Translations under genes and position numbers: made by a program
Notes under the pieces: generated by a model
Seen by the model: only the letters and a program-made list of their open reading frames with translations
Databases searched by the model: none
What the model was told of the DNA's origin: nothing
Shown here: one piece after another, positions 56,384 to 64,000 of the stretch
Numbering within the stretch: position 1 is the first letter of the stretch
Layout of the letters: every line of letters begins with the position of its first letter
Source of the DNA: Corynebacterium sanguinis
GTDB taxonomy: Bacteria > Actinomycetota > Actinomycetes > Mycobacteriales > Mycobacteriaceae
Length of the DNA: 64,000 bases
Reading direction: 5' to 3'
Assembly: GCF_007641235.1 (NCBI RefSeq)
Contig: NZ_CP038157.1
Location: 1,736,001 to 1,800,000 of the forward strand

Positions 56384-56537
56384 GTACGCAAACTAGGGTA
56401 TTGCCGCCCACAACTAGCTGACAGAACGCTCACAAGTGGGTACTGGTTTATCCCGAAATTCCTGCGTCAGCAACAGGCTCTTGCATTCACCCACTGTTGA
56501 ACGCCGTGTCGGAAATTGTGGGGCTGGTCACGCACGG

Positions 56538-56554
56538 AACTATCCTGGATAGTT
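56538..56554. promoter_or_regulatory. perfect palindrome upstream of copC, possible operator
   Basis: AACTATCCTGGATAGTT is two 8-base arms around a single T, 52 bases before the copC start in the divergent gap. The regulator is unknown; the sequence is not a DtxR or CopR box. Confidence 0.5.
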
Positions 56555-56605
56555 AACCGACTATTTACCTGATCCCGCTCAACCGATACGAAGGAGTTTC
56601 CCTCA

Positions 56606-57235
56606 ATGACGACGTGGAGCGAGCGCTCACTGCGCCGTGGCATCCTCGCCGCCGGCGCCGCACTGACCATCGCTGCGGCACCCGTGATGCCCACCGGGCT
56701 TACCCCGCCGGCAATCGCCCACGACGCCGTTGTTGGCGGCTCTCCCGCAAACGGCGAGGTCGTCAGCGAGTTCCCGGACACTCTCACGCTGGACTTCTCC
56801 GCTGCGGTGCAGGACGGGTTCAACACGTTCGCGCTCTCCCGCACTGACACCGGGGAGGTCGTGTTCACCGGCGAGCCGACCATTGACGGTCGTGCTGTGT
56901 CTGTCGACCTGCCCGCAGATTTCGCCGCCGAGCCGGAGCAGTACCAGATTGGTTACCAGATCATTTCCTCCGACGGCCACGCCACGAAGGGAATGACGAC
57001 CTTCACCTACGCGCCAGCGGCCGGGGCTGCGACAAGCACCGCGCCCGCCGCCCAGGCAGGGGAGCCCGCCGACACCGCAACCCAGGAGACCGCCGAGCCG
57101 GCCTCCAACAACATGACGCTGCTGTGGGTGGGACTGGGAATCCTCGCAGTGCTCGCCATCATCGCGGTCGCGATCACCCGCAGCCGCGCACCGCAGCCTG
57201 CGCCGGAAACCCCCGCGCAGGACACCACCAACTAA
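56606..57235 (+). CDS. copC: CopC-domain copper-binding protein
   Basis: ATG with GAAGGAG upstream. 209 residues: signal peptide (about 1-38, cleaved before HDAVVGGSPANG), CopC beta-barrel (about 39-135, ending SSDGHATKGMTTFTY with conserved His), a low-complexity Ala/Thr/Glu linker and a C-terminal membrane anchor (about 172-192). The N-terminal His after cleavage is the usual Cu(II) ligand. Likely a membrane-tethered extracytoplasmic copper carrier. Confidence 0.9.
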   Translation: MTTWSERSLRRGILAAGAALTIAAAPVMPTGLTPPAIAHDAVVGGSPANGEVVSEFPDTLTLDFSAAVQDGFNTFALSRTDTGEVVFTGEPTIDGRAVSVDLPADFAAEPEQYQIGYQIISSDGHATKGMTTFTYAPAAGAATSTAPAAQAGEPADTATQETAEPASNNMTLLWVGLGILAVLAIIAVAITRSRAPQPAPETPAQDTTN

Positions 57236-57261
57236 CACAGATCTCTAAGGAGCACCACACC

Positions 57262-57885
57262 ATGTACAACCGCGCACTCACCGCCACCGCTGCGTTCGCC
57301 TCCGCCAGCTTGCTGCTGGCAGGATGTAGCCCGAGCGAGCAGCCGGCGCAGCCCGAGACCGCCGCAGTGGCCACTGCCACCAGTGCGACCAGCGCGACGG
57401 CGGCGGCCGAGGACGCCGCGCTCGTGTTTGACAACGGTGTGATCCGCGCCAAGGAAGCCGGTGACGCCAACACCATGACCGCGATCTTCGGCACCCTGCG
57501 CAACACCACCGACGAGGACATCACCGTCACCGGCTTTAGCTCCTCGCTTGGCGACGCCCGCTACGAGGTGCACAAGACCGAAAACGGCACGATGAGCCCG
57601 GTCGACAACGGTCTGACCATCCCGGCAGGGGAGTCCGTGGAGCTCGCCCCCGGCGGCTACCACCTGATGGTGCTCGACTACACCGACGAGATCGCCGCCG
57701 GAGACAGCGTCGACCTGACGCTTGAGACCAGCACCGGCGACATCGAGGTCCGCGGGGTTGAGGTGCGCACCCTGATCCCGGGCGAGGAGAACTACGGCGA
57801 AGACGGTGAGATGGTCGGCCACACCATGGACGAGGGCCACACCATGGACGAGGGTCACGAATCCCATGGCGACCACAGCCACTAG
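57262..57885 (+). CDS. PCuAC-type copper chaperone lipoprotein
   Basis: The ATG at 57262 has AAGGAG upstream. 207 residues. Lipobox LLLAGCSPS (Cys about 17-21). The PCuAC domain has IRAKEAGDANTMTAIFGTL, then the conserved Met/His copper site over HKTENGTMSP and GGYHLMVLDY. The last 25 residues contain HTMDEGHTMDEGHESHGDHSH-like His/Met repeats (five or more His), an added metal-binding tail. PCuAC delivers Cu(I) to cytochrome oxidase. It sits between copC and a Dyp peroxidase. Confidence 0.9.
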   Translation: MYNRALTATAAFASASLLLAGCSPSEQPAQPETAAVATATSATSATAAAEDAALVFDNGVIRAKEAGDANTMTAIFGTLRNTTDEDITVTGFSSSLGDARYEVHKTENGTMSPVDNGLTIPAGESVELAPGGYHLMVLDYTDEIAAGDSVDLTLETSTGDIEVRGVEVRTLIPGEENYGEDGEMVGHTMDEGHTMDEGHESHGDHSH

Positions 57886-57894
57886 GTAAAACCA

Positions 57895-59124
57895 ATGTCG
57901 CTATCTCGTCGCGTTTTCCTTTCCAGATCCGCCGCCGCCACGGCGACCGCCGTGACCGCGGGGTCCGTGGCCGCGTGTGGGGCGTCGACAAGCGAGCTGC
58001 CCAGCAACTCGCAGGACACGTCGCAGCCCCTGAAAGAGGCGGTGGTGGAGTTCGACGGCGCCCACCAGGCGGGAATCGAGACGCCGACGCAGGCCTCGCT
58101 CAACTTGGTCGGGTTCAATCTGCGCGAGGGAGTCGACGTCCGCGGTGTCGCGCGGTTGATGCGGCTGTGGACTGCGGACGCTCGCGCCCTGTGCGCCGGC
58201 GAAACGCCGCTGGGCAGCCTCGAGCCGGAGATGAACGAGTGGCCCGCCAACCTCACCATCACCTGCGGTTTCGGCGAGAAAATCTTCGACATCGCGGCGC
58301 CGTCGAGCAAACCGGCGTGGCTGCGCGACCTGCCCGCCTTTACGCGCGACCAGCTCGACCCGAAGTGGGGCCAGACGGATCTGGTGCTGCAGATCTGCTC
58401 GGATGATCCGGTGATGTGCGCGTGGGCGATGCGGCACATGACCCGCGCCGGCATGGACTACGCCACCACCGCGTGGGTGCAGCAAGGCTTCATGAATGCC
58501 TACGGGGCGATCCCGAAGGGCCAAACACCGCGCAACCTGTTCGGCCAGGTAGATGGCACCGTCAACCCACACAGCGCGCAGGAGTACGACGAGCAGGTCT
58601 GGATCGAGGGCCCGGAGGGCTTCGCCGGCAGCACGTCGCTGATCGTGCGGCGCATCGCCATGCACCTCGACGAGTGGGAGCTGCTCGACCGGGCCTCGCG
58701 CGAGGAGGCGTTGGGGCGCACGCTTGCCGACGGCTCCCCCCTGACCGGCGGCGGTGAATTTTCCGCCCCGGACTTGGAGGCGACGGATCAATTCGGGTTG
58801 CCCGTGATTGACAGGAACTCGCACATGGCCCGCGCGATGCCGCCGGCAGAGCATCCCGAGCAGCGCTTCAGGCGCCGCCCCTACAACTACAACCTTCCGC
58901 CCGAGCCGGGCAGCGCGGAGCTGAGCAACGCTGGGCTGGTGTTCATCTGCTTCCAGAAGGACCCGGACGTGCAGTTCACGCCTGTGCAATCCCGACTCGA
59001 CGAGGTTGACCGGCTCAACACGTGGATCACCCACATCGGCTCCGCCGTGTACTGGGTGCCGCCGGGGACGTCGCAAAGCGGAGCGGGCGACGAGTACTGG
59101 GGCCAGTCGGTTCTTGGCGCCTGA
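57895..59124 (+). CDS. Dyp-type heme peroxidase, Tat-exported lipoprotein
   Basis: 409 residues. SRRVFLSRS is a twin-arginine motif and SVAACGAS gives a likely lipid-modified Cys near residue 28. The Dyp family GxxDG motif is [10 protein letters not shown], and the proximal heme His is expected in [11 protein letters not shown]. Ten bases separate it from the chaperone gene, so copC-PCuAC-Dyp is probably one operon. It resembles the EfeB-like peroxidases and may use heme or oxidise substrates at the outer face. Confidence 0.9.
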   Translation: MSLSRRVFLSRSAAATATAVTAGSVAACGASTSELPSNSQDTSQPLKEAVVEFDGAHQAGIETPTQASLNLVGFNLREGVDVRGVARLMRLWTADARALCAGETPLGSLEPEMNEWPANLTITCGFGEKIFDIAAPSSKPAWLRDLPAFTRDQLDPKWGQTDLVLQICSDDPVMCAWAMRHMTRAGMDYATTAWVQQGFMNAYGAIPKGQTPRNLFGQVDGTVNPHSAQEYDEQVWIEGPEGFAGSTSLIVRRIAMHLDEWELLDRASREEALGRTLADGSPLTGGGEFSAPDLEATDQFGLPVIDRNSHMARAMPPAEHPEQRFRRRPYNYNLPPEPGSAELSNAGLVFICFQKDPDVQFTPVQSRLDEVDRLNTWITHIGSAVYWVPPGTSQSGAGDEYWGQSVLGA

Positions 59125-59168
59125 CCCAGGTAGGATCTTGGAGGTCTGAAGACAGTTTGAGAAAAGGT

Positions 59169-59193
59169 GGGTGCGGCCAGGTATGTCGCACCC
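59169..59193 (+). promoter_or_regulatory. hairpin in the thrS leader
   Basis: GGGTGCG and CGCACCC form a perfect 7-base stem with an 11-base loop (59169-59193), 30 bases before the thrS start. A 10-codon open frame (GTG at 59167 to TGA at 59199) spans it but contains no threonine codons, so classical attenuation is unlikely. Confidence 0.4.
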
Positions 59194-59222
59194 CCGTGAG
59201 CGCAAAAGGAGCGCACCTGACA

Positions 59223-61877
59223 ATGTCCAGCGAATCCACGGCTGTTGAGCTCGAGCCCTTCAACGTCCCGGCGGGAACAGCCGTCGGCGCGGCGATGCGG
59301 GAGTTGAACTACCCGAACAAGGGCGACGATGCCGTCGTGTGCGTCCAGGACGCCAACGGCGAGCTCAAAGACCTCTCGCACATCCCCGACGCGGATGCGA
59401 CCTTCATGCCGGTGGCAGCCAACACCGAGCTGGGGCGTTCCGTGATTCGCCACTCCGCGGCGCACGTGCTCGCGCAGGCCGTGCAGGCAGAGTTCCCCGG
59501 CACGAAGCTGGGCATCGGCCCCGCGATCGACGACGGCTTCTACTACGACTTCGACGTCGCCGAGCCCTTTACCCCGGACGACCTGGTCACGCTGGAAAAG
59601 CGGATGAAGAAAATCATCAAACAGGGACAGAAGTTCGTCCGCGGCGTCTACCAGTCTGTCGAGGAGGCTGCCGAGGACCTCAAAGATGAGCCCTACAAAC
59701 TGGAGTTGATTCAGGACAAGGGCAACGTCGACCCGGATTCCGACGAGGCCACCGAGGTCGGCGCGGGGGACCTGACGCACTACGACAACGTCAACCCGCG
59801 CACCGGCGAGGTTGAGTGGCACGACCTGTGCCGCGGCCCGCACGTGCCCACCACCAAGTACATCCCGGCGTTCGCGCTGACGCGCTCCTCGGCGGCCTAC
59901 TGGCGCGGCGACCAAAACAACGCCGGTCTGCAGCGCATCTACGGCACCGCCTGGGAGTCGAAGGAACGCCTCGACGAGCACCTGCACATGCTGCGCGAAG
60001 CCGAGAAGCGCGACCACCGCCGCTTGGGCAACGAGATGGACCTGTTTTCCTTCCCCGACGAGCTCGGCTCCGGCCTGCCGGTCTTCCACCCGGACGGCGG
60101 CATCATCCGGCTCGCGATGGAGGACCACTCGCGCCGGCGCCACATCGAGGCCGGTTACTCCTTCGTCAACACCCCGCACGTGACCAAGGGATCGCTGTTT
60201 TCCAAGTCCGGCCACCTGGACTGGTACGCGGACGGCATGTTCCCGCCGATGAAGCTCGACGGCGAGATCGACGATGACCGCAACGTGGTCAAGCAGCCGC
60301 AGGACTACTACGTCAAGCCGATGAACTGCCCGATGCACAACCTCATCTTCGACTCCCGCGGGCGCTCCTACCGCGAACTGCCGCTGCGCCTGTTCGAGTT
60401 CGGCACCGTGTACCGCTACGAGAAGTCGGGTGTGATCCACGGCCTGACCCGAGCCCGCGGCTTCACGCAGGACGACGCCCACATCTACTGCACAGAAGAC
60501 CAGCTCGAGGCCGAGCTGACCAGCGTGTTAGAGTTCATCATCTCGCTGCTCAAGGACTACGGCCTGAACGACTTCTACCTGGAGCTTTCCACCAAGGACC
60601 CGCAGAAGTACATCGGCGACGACGAGATTTGGCAACGCTCGACCGACATCCTGCAGTCGGTGGCGGAGAAATCCGGCTTGGAGCTCGTGCCGGACCCGGC
60701 GGGCGCGGCGTTCTACGGCCCGAAGATTTCCGTGCAGGCACGAGACGCGATCGGGCGCACGTGGCAGATGTCCACGGTCCAGCTCGACTTCAACCTGCCG
60801 GAGCGTTTCGACCTGACCTACACCGCACCTGATGGCACAAAGAAGCGACCGGTGATGATCCACCGCGCCCTGTTCGGCTCGATCGAGCGCTTCTTCGGCG
60901 TGCTGCTCGAGCACTACGCCGGTGCGTTCCCAGCCTGGCTCGCACCGCACCAGGTCGTCGGCATCCCCGTCGCCGACGACTTCGCCGGCCACCTCGACTC
61001 GGTGACCCAGAAGCTGCGCGAGCGCGGGATCCGCGCCGAGGTCGACCACTCGGATGACAGGATGCAGAAGAAGATCCGCAACCACACCACTTCGAAGGTG
61101 CCGTTCATGCTGCTCGCGGGTGCGCGCGACGTCGAGGCGGACGCGGTGAGCTTCCGCTTCCTCGACGGCACGCAGGTAAACGGGGTGCCCGTCGCCGAGG
61201 CGGTGGACATCATCGACGCGTGGGTGAGCGAGCGGATCAACGAGCAGCCGAGCGAGGAAACCGTTGCAGCGCGGCGCGGAAAAACCGGCAGCGACTACGT
61301 CGACACCGGCGTGGGCACCCCGGATCACCTTGAGCGGTTGTGGGCACCCTACCGGTCGACGTACATCACGTCGCAGCCCTCGGGTGGGCGGTCCAAGGAC
61401 CCGTTCCTCGAGGCGCCGCAGCTTAGTGACGAAGACGGGCTCATCGTCGCGCGCGGCGAGACCGTCTACGCGCTGCTGAACCTCTACCCGTACAACTCGG
61501 GCCATCTGATGGTGGTGCCCTACCGCAAAGTCGCCGAGTTAGAAGAGCTCACCGCGCGCGAGTCCGCCGAATTGATGGAGTTCGCCCAAAAGGCGGTCCG
61601 CGCGCTCAAGGCAGTCTCTCGCCCGGAGGCGATAAACGTGGGGCTGAACCTGGGCAAGGCCTCCGGTGGGTCCGTTGGGGACCACGTGCACCTTCACGTC
61701 GTGCCGCGCTGGGCGGGGGATGCGAACTTCATGACAGTGATCGGCGAGACGAAGGTCCTGCCCCAGCTGCTCAAGGACACGCGCGCCCTGCTTGCGCAGG
61801 CTTGGCCGGACGACGCTGACGACCCAGATGGCAATGGCCCAGTCGGCAGTGGCGCAGATGGGGGCGGCGATGCTTAG
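59223..61877 (+). CDS. thrS: threonyl-tRNA synthetase fused in frame to a HIT-domain (Ap4A phosphorylase-like) protein
   Basis: The ATG at 59223 has AAAAGGAG upstream. 884 residues. ThrRS part (1 to about 685): TGS domain (1-65), editing domain with HSAAH (about 77), class II motifs with the zinc Cys in MNCPMHN (about 368), motif 2 [11 protein letters not shown] (about 412), motif 3 [11 protein letters not shown] (about 545), anticodon domain (about 580-680). Without a stop it continues into about 195 residues equal to Rv2613c-type HIT proteins ([15 protein letters not shown], then [11 protein letters not shown] at about 820, the H-x-H-x-H motif). In mycobacteria these are two genes in this order. 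ThrRS makes Ap4A as a by-product and this HIT family degrades it. Confidence 0.9.
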   Translation: MSSESTAVELEPFNVPAGTAVGAAMRELNYPNKGDDAVVCVQDANGELKDLSHIPDADATFMPVAANTELGRSVIRHSAAHVLAQAVQAEFPGTKLGIGPAIDDGFYYDFDVAEPFTPDDLVTLEKRMKKIIKQGQKFVRGVYQSVEEAAEDLKDEPYKLELIQDKGNVDPDSDEATEVGAGDLTHYDNVNPRTGEVEWHDLCRGPHVPTTKYIPAFALTRSSAAYWRGDQNNAGLQRIYGTAWESKERLDEHLHMLREAEKRDHRRLGNEMDLFSFPDELGSGLPVFHPDGGIIRLAMEDHSRRRHIEAGYSFVNTPHVTKGSLFSKSGHLDWYADGMFPPMKLDGEIDDDRNVVKQPQDYYVKPMNCPMHNLIFDSRGRSYRELPLRLFEFGTVYRYEKSGVIHGLTRARGFTQDDAHIYCTEDQLEAELTSVLEFIISLLKDYGLNDFYLELSTKDPQKYIGDDEIWQRSTDILQSVAEKSGLELVPDPAGAAFYGPKISVQARDAIGRTWQMSTVQLDFNLPERFDLTYTAPDGTKKRPVMIHRALFGSIERFFGVLLEHYAGAFPAWLAPHQVVGIPVADDFAGHLDSVTQKLRERGIRAEVDHSDDRMQKKIRNHTTSKVPFMLLAGARDVEADAVSFRFLDGTQVNGVPVAEAVDIIDAWVSERINEQPSEETVAARRGKTGSDYVDTGVGTPDHLERLWAPYRSTYITSQPSGGRSKDPFLEAPQLSDEDGLIVARGETVYALLNLYPYNSGHLMVVPYRKVAELEELTARESAELMEFAQKAVRALKAVSRPEAINVGLNLGKASGGSVGDHVHLHVVPRWAGDANFMTVIGETKVLPQLLKDTRALLAQAWPDDADDPDGNGPVGSGADGGGDA

Positions 61878-62508
61878 CGTCCACGGCCGCGAATCCGCGG
61901 CAGTCATCGTCAACCCGGTCGCGCGCGGCCTGCTCAAGGCCGGGATGACGCCGAACGTCACCACGCTCGTGGGCACGGCTGCGACCATCTTGGTCTCCGT
62001 GGTGCTCATCCCCATGGACTTCCTCGTCCTCGCCGCCGTGCTCTCGGCGTTTTTCGCCGCTTTCGACATGGTCGACGGGACGATGGCGCGGCTCAGCGGC
62101 GGCGGAACGGCGTTCGGCGCAACCCTCGACGCGAGCTGCGATCGCATTACCGACGGCGCACTGTTCGGCGCGATCGCCGTCTGGTTCGTCTACGTCGACG
62201 GCGCTTCGCCGATCACGGTGGCGGTCACGCTCGCCGTCTTGGTGCTCTCGCAGGTCATCAGCTATATCAAGGCCCGCGGCGAGGCCGGGGGGCTGACCAT
62301 CAACGGTGGGCTGATCGAGCGCCCCGAGCGCCTCATCGTTGCCTTCATCGGCCTGGCGCTGGAGGGAGTCGGCGTTGGCCACTCCCTGGCCGCGGCGATG
62401 TGGTTGCTGCTCGCGGGCTCCCTGATCACGGTCGTGCAGCGCTTCTTGCTGGCCGCGCGCGACGAGCGTGCCCACGACCGCATCGCCCCTCCCACGGGGG
62501 TGGCGTAG
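61870..62508 (+). CDS. pgsA: phosphatidylinositol phosphate synthase (CDP-alcohol phosphotransferase)
   Basis: The ATG at 61870 overlaps the previous stop by 8 bases (ATGCTTAG), with GGGGGCGG upstream. 212 residues and about five membrane helices. The CDP-alcohol motif runs [10 protein letters not shown], then the G-x3-D-x3-D (GATLDASCD). It joins inositol phosphate with CDP-diacylglycerol to start phosphatidylinositol synthesis (Rv2612c). Confidence 0.94.
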   Translation: MLSVHGRESAAVIVNPVARGLLKAGMTPNVTTLVGTAATILVSVVLIPMDFLVLAAVLSAFFAAFDMVDGTMARLSGGGTAFGATLDASCDRITDGALFGAIAVWFVYVDGASPITVAVTLAVLVLSQVISYIKARGEAGGLTINGGLIERPERLIVAFIGLALEGVGVGHSLAAAMWLLLAGSLITVVQRFLLAARDERAHDRIAPPTGVA

Positions 62509-63435
62509 GTGGCCGCGCCCCAACCGCACTCGCTTGGCGACGCGCTGACCGCAGGCGCCTACATCGCCGGGTGGAAAGTCGTGGGCGCGCTTCCCGCCGC
62601 TCTCGCGACACGCCTGTTCAACGCCGGCGCCGATGCCGCGAGCGACAACGGCCGCGGCATGGAGATGCTGCGGCGCAACTTGATCCGCGTCGTCGGGGTC
62701 GAAAACGTCGACCAGCAGCTCGTGCGCGACTCCATGCGCAGCTACGCGCGGTACTGGAAAGAGGCATTCCGCCTGCCGGTGATGGCGGGGGATGCGCAGG
62801 TGGTGGCGTCGATAAGCAACGCCGTGCGCGGGCGCGAGTATCTTGATGAGGCCCTCGAGGCGGGCAGGGGAGCGATCCTGGCGCTGCCGCACTCGGGCAA
62901 CTGGGACATGGCCGGCATGTGGCTGGTGCACAATTACGGGCAGTTCACCACGGTTGCCGAACGGCTCAAGCCGGAGTCCCTGTTCGATGCTTTCGTGGAG
63001 TTTCGACGCGGGCTCGGCTTCGAGGTGCTGCCGCACACCGGCGGCGAGGCGCCTCCGTACCCGCGGCTGAGGGAGGTGCTCGGCGGAAACGGCATCGTGT
63101 GCCTGCTCGGCGAGCGCGACCTGACCTCGCGCGGGGTGGAAGTGGACTTTTTCGGGGAGACGACGACCTTTCCGGCCGGGCCCGCGAAGCTGGCGATCGA
63201 CACAGGCGCTGCGCTGCTGCCTGTCCACGCCTGGTTCGAGGGCACCGACAGCGCGCCCGCGTGGGGGCTAAAATCCGGCGCCCCGGTTGAGGTCACCACG
63301 GTCGAGGAGACCACCCAACGCCTGGCCGACTGCTTCGCGGCCAATATCGCGGCGCACCCCCAGGACTGGCACATGCTGCAGCCGATGTGGCCCGCCGACC
63401 GGCCGAAAAAGCCGCGCCGGCGGCGCGCGCGCTAG
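62509..63435 (+). CDS. patA: phosphatidylinositol mannoside acyltransferase (PatA-like)
   Basis: GTG start immediately after the pgsA stop. 308 residues of the LpxL/HtrB family. The acyl motif HxxxxD is in ALPHSGNWDMAG, and LLGERDLTSRGVEVDFFGE is the second motif. It acylates the mannose of PIM1/PIM2. The C-terminus is very basic (KKPRRRRAR), as expected for membrane contact. Rv2611c in this order. Confidence 0.9.
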   Translation: MAAPQPHSLGDALTAGAYIAGWKVVGALPAALATRLFNAGADAASDNGRGMEMLRRNLIRVVGVENVDQQLVRDSMRSYARYWKEAFRLPVMAGDAQVVASISNAVRGREYLDEALEAGRGAILALPHSGNWDMAGMWLVHNYGQFTTVAERLKPESLFDAFVEFRRGLGFEVLPHTGGEAPPYPRLREVLGGNGIVCLLGERDLTSRGVEVDFFGETTTFPAGPAKLAIDTGAALLPVHAWFEGTDSAPAWGLKSGAPVEVTTVEETTQRLADCFAANIAAHPQDWHMLQPMWPADRPKKPRRRRAR

Positions 63436-63444
63436 GGGGCGGCG

Positions 63445-64000
63445 ATGAGGATCGGCATGGTGTGCCCCTATTCTTTCGACGAACCGGGCGGCGTTCAGGC
63501 CCACATCCTTGACCTCGCCGGCGTGCTGCGCGGCGACGGCCACGACGTGCGCGTGCTCGGGCCGGCAACACGCGCCGCGGACGTGCCCGACTACGTCACC
63601 CGCGGCGGCGGGTCGGTCCCCATCCGCTACAACGGATCGGTGGCGCGACTCGCGATCGGCCCGCAGGTGCGCCGCGTGGCGCGCAGGTTCATCGCCGAGG
63701 GCGACTTCGACGTGCTGCACATCCACGAACCGAACTCGCCGAGCTACTCCATGGCGGCGCTGCGCGTCGCCGAGGGCCCGATCGTTGCCACATACCACGC
63801 CTCGGCGACGTCGTCGTGGCCGCTGCGTGTGGCCTTGCCCGTGCTGCGCTCGCGGCTGGAGAAGATCCGCGGTGGCATCGCCGTTAGCGAGATGGCCCGG
63901 CGCTGGCAGGTGGAGCAGATCGGCACGGACCCCGTGCTCATCCCCAACGGGGTGGACACCTCGCTGTTTCGCCGGGCGCGGGAGCAGGCAACGGGCGCGC
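63445..64000 (+). CDS. pimA: phosphatidylinositol alpha-mannosyltransferase, N-terminal part
   Basis: ATG with GGGGGCGG upstream, 9 bases after the acyltransferase stop. The first 185 residues are seen; the gene runs off the window. GT4 N-terminal domain: MRIGMVCPYSFDEPGGVQAH (GG for the nucleotide sugar), DFDVLHIHEPNSPSYS, VATYHASAT and PVLIPNGVDTSLF. It adds the first mannose to phosphatidylinositol. Fourth gene of the thrS-HIT, pgsA, patA, pimA block. Confidence 0.93.
   Translation, partial: MRIGMVCPYSFDEPGGVQAHILDLAGVLRGDGHDVRVLGPATRAADVPDYVTRGGGSVPIRYNGSVARLAIGPQVRRVARRFIAEGDFDVLHIHEPNSPSYSMAALRVAEGPIVATYHASATSSWPLRVALPVLRSRLEKIRGGIAVSEMARRWQVEQIGTDPVLIPNGVDTSLFRRAREQATGA

Noticed and set aside
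56538..56554. DtxR iron box upstream of copC
   Set aside because: The palindrome has TATCCTGGATA at its centre instead of the TTAGGnTAGnCTAACC pattern.
59125..59222. T-box riboswitch before thrS
   Set aside because: No T-box consensus, no specifier loop and no terminator/antiterminator; only a simple hairpin.
58887..60482. 531-residue minus-strand frame over the Dyp and thrS genes
   Set aside because: Runs through two recognised genes and their gap; no domain and no ribosome binding site.
61311..61877. HIT protein as a separate gene from the in-frame GTG at 61311
   Set aside because: No ribosome binding site precedes it, there is no stop codon between it and thrS, and it would cut the normal N-terminus of the HIT protein.

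Overview
The window is a contiguous stretch of a high-GC actinobacterial chromosome, almost certainly Corynebacterium. Gene order is the evidence. It follows the conserved corynebacterial/mycobacterial blocks miaB - membrane protein - DUF349 - miaA - dapF - hflX; lexA/divS-nrdR; sigB-dtxR-galE; sigA-ppgK-suhB-DUF4193-DUF3093-dut-DUF3710-trmA-like; dxs-RNase D-DUF3000-hemQ-msrB-aftC-ribD-like; and thrS-HIT-pgsA-acyltransferase-pimA (the PIM lipid block). DtxR numbering (Met10, Cys102, Glu105, His106) and the OxyR CxxxxxxxxC pair match the corynebacterial proteins. Coding density is very high. No gap between genes exceeds about 280 bases, so there is no long non-coding stretch. There is no rRNA, CRISPR array, insertion sequence or prophage.

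Layout. 1-2 kb: the end of miaB, a membrane protein and a small L7/L12-tail-like protein. 2-6.3 kb: an accessory patch of lower GC with a helix-hairpin-helix-like DUF6308-type protein, a flavin-dependent monooxygenase and a GIY-YIG/DUF2075 helicase-nuclease; the last gene runs 32 bases into the 3' end of a GNAT gene. 6.2-15.3 kb: GNAT, DUF349, then a PIN toxin-antitoxin pair wedged between related inverted repeats, then the Rv2728c-like gene, miaA, dapF, two conserved hypotheticals and hflX. 15.3-20.7 kb: uracil/xanthine permease and a fructose PTS operon (DeoR regulator, fruK, fruA, ptsH) without ptsI. 20.7-22.6 kb: the SOS module lexA <-> divS-nrdR with several LexA half-sites and a strong promoter between. 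22.7-31.4 kb: hrpA, oxyR, a DUF3516 helicase and a PAC2 protein. 31.6-42.5 kb: DUF4192, galE, dtxR, sigB, dtd, methyltransferase, DUF3099, DUF3039, helicase, DUF4190 and sigA. 42.6-54.9 kb: ppgK through the ribD-like gene. 54.9-55.8 kb: seven tRNAs. 55.9-59.1 kb: a copper-linked cluster (membrane protein, CopC, PCuAC lipoprotein, Dyp peroxidase). 59.2-64 kb: a ThrRS-HIT fusion and phosphatidylinositol/PIM synthesis, cut off in pimA.

The genes mostly serve tRNA modification and charging, peptidoglycan/arabinogalactan/PIM envelope building, isoprenoid and heme synthesis, iron and oxidative-stress control, sigma factors and the SOS response. The most unusual signals are: (1) a 10-mer CGTCGATAAG present 14 times in different reading frames; (2) the in-frame threonyl-tRNA synthetase-HIT (Ap4A-phosphorylase-like) fusion; (3) the GIY-YIG-DUF2075 gene in a transferred patch; (4) paired inverted repeats on both sides of the toxin-antitoxin cassette; (5) a compact DnaA-box cluster at 31.5 kb.
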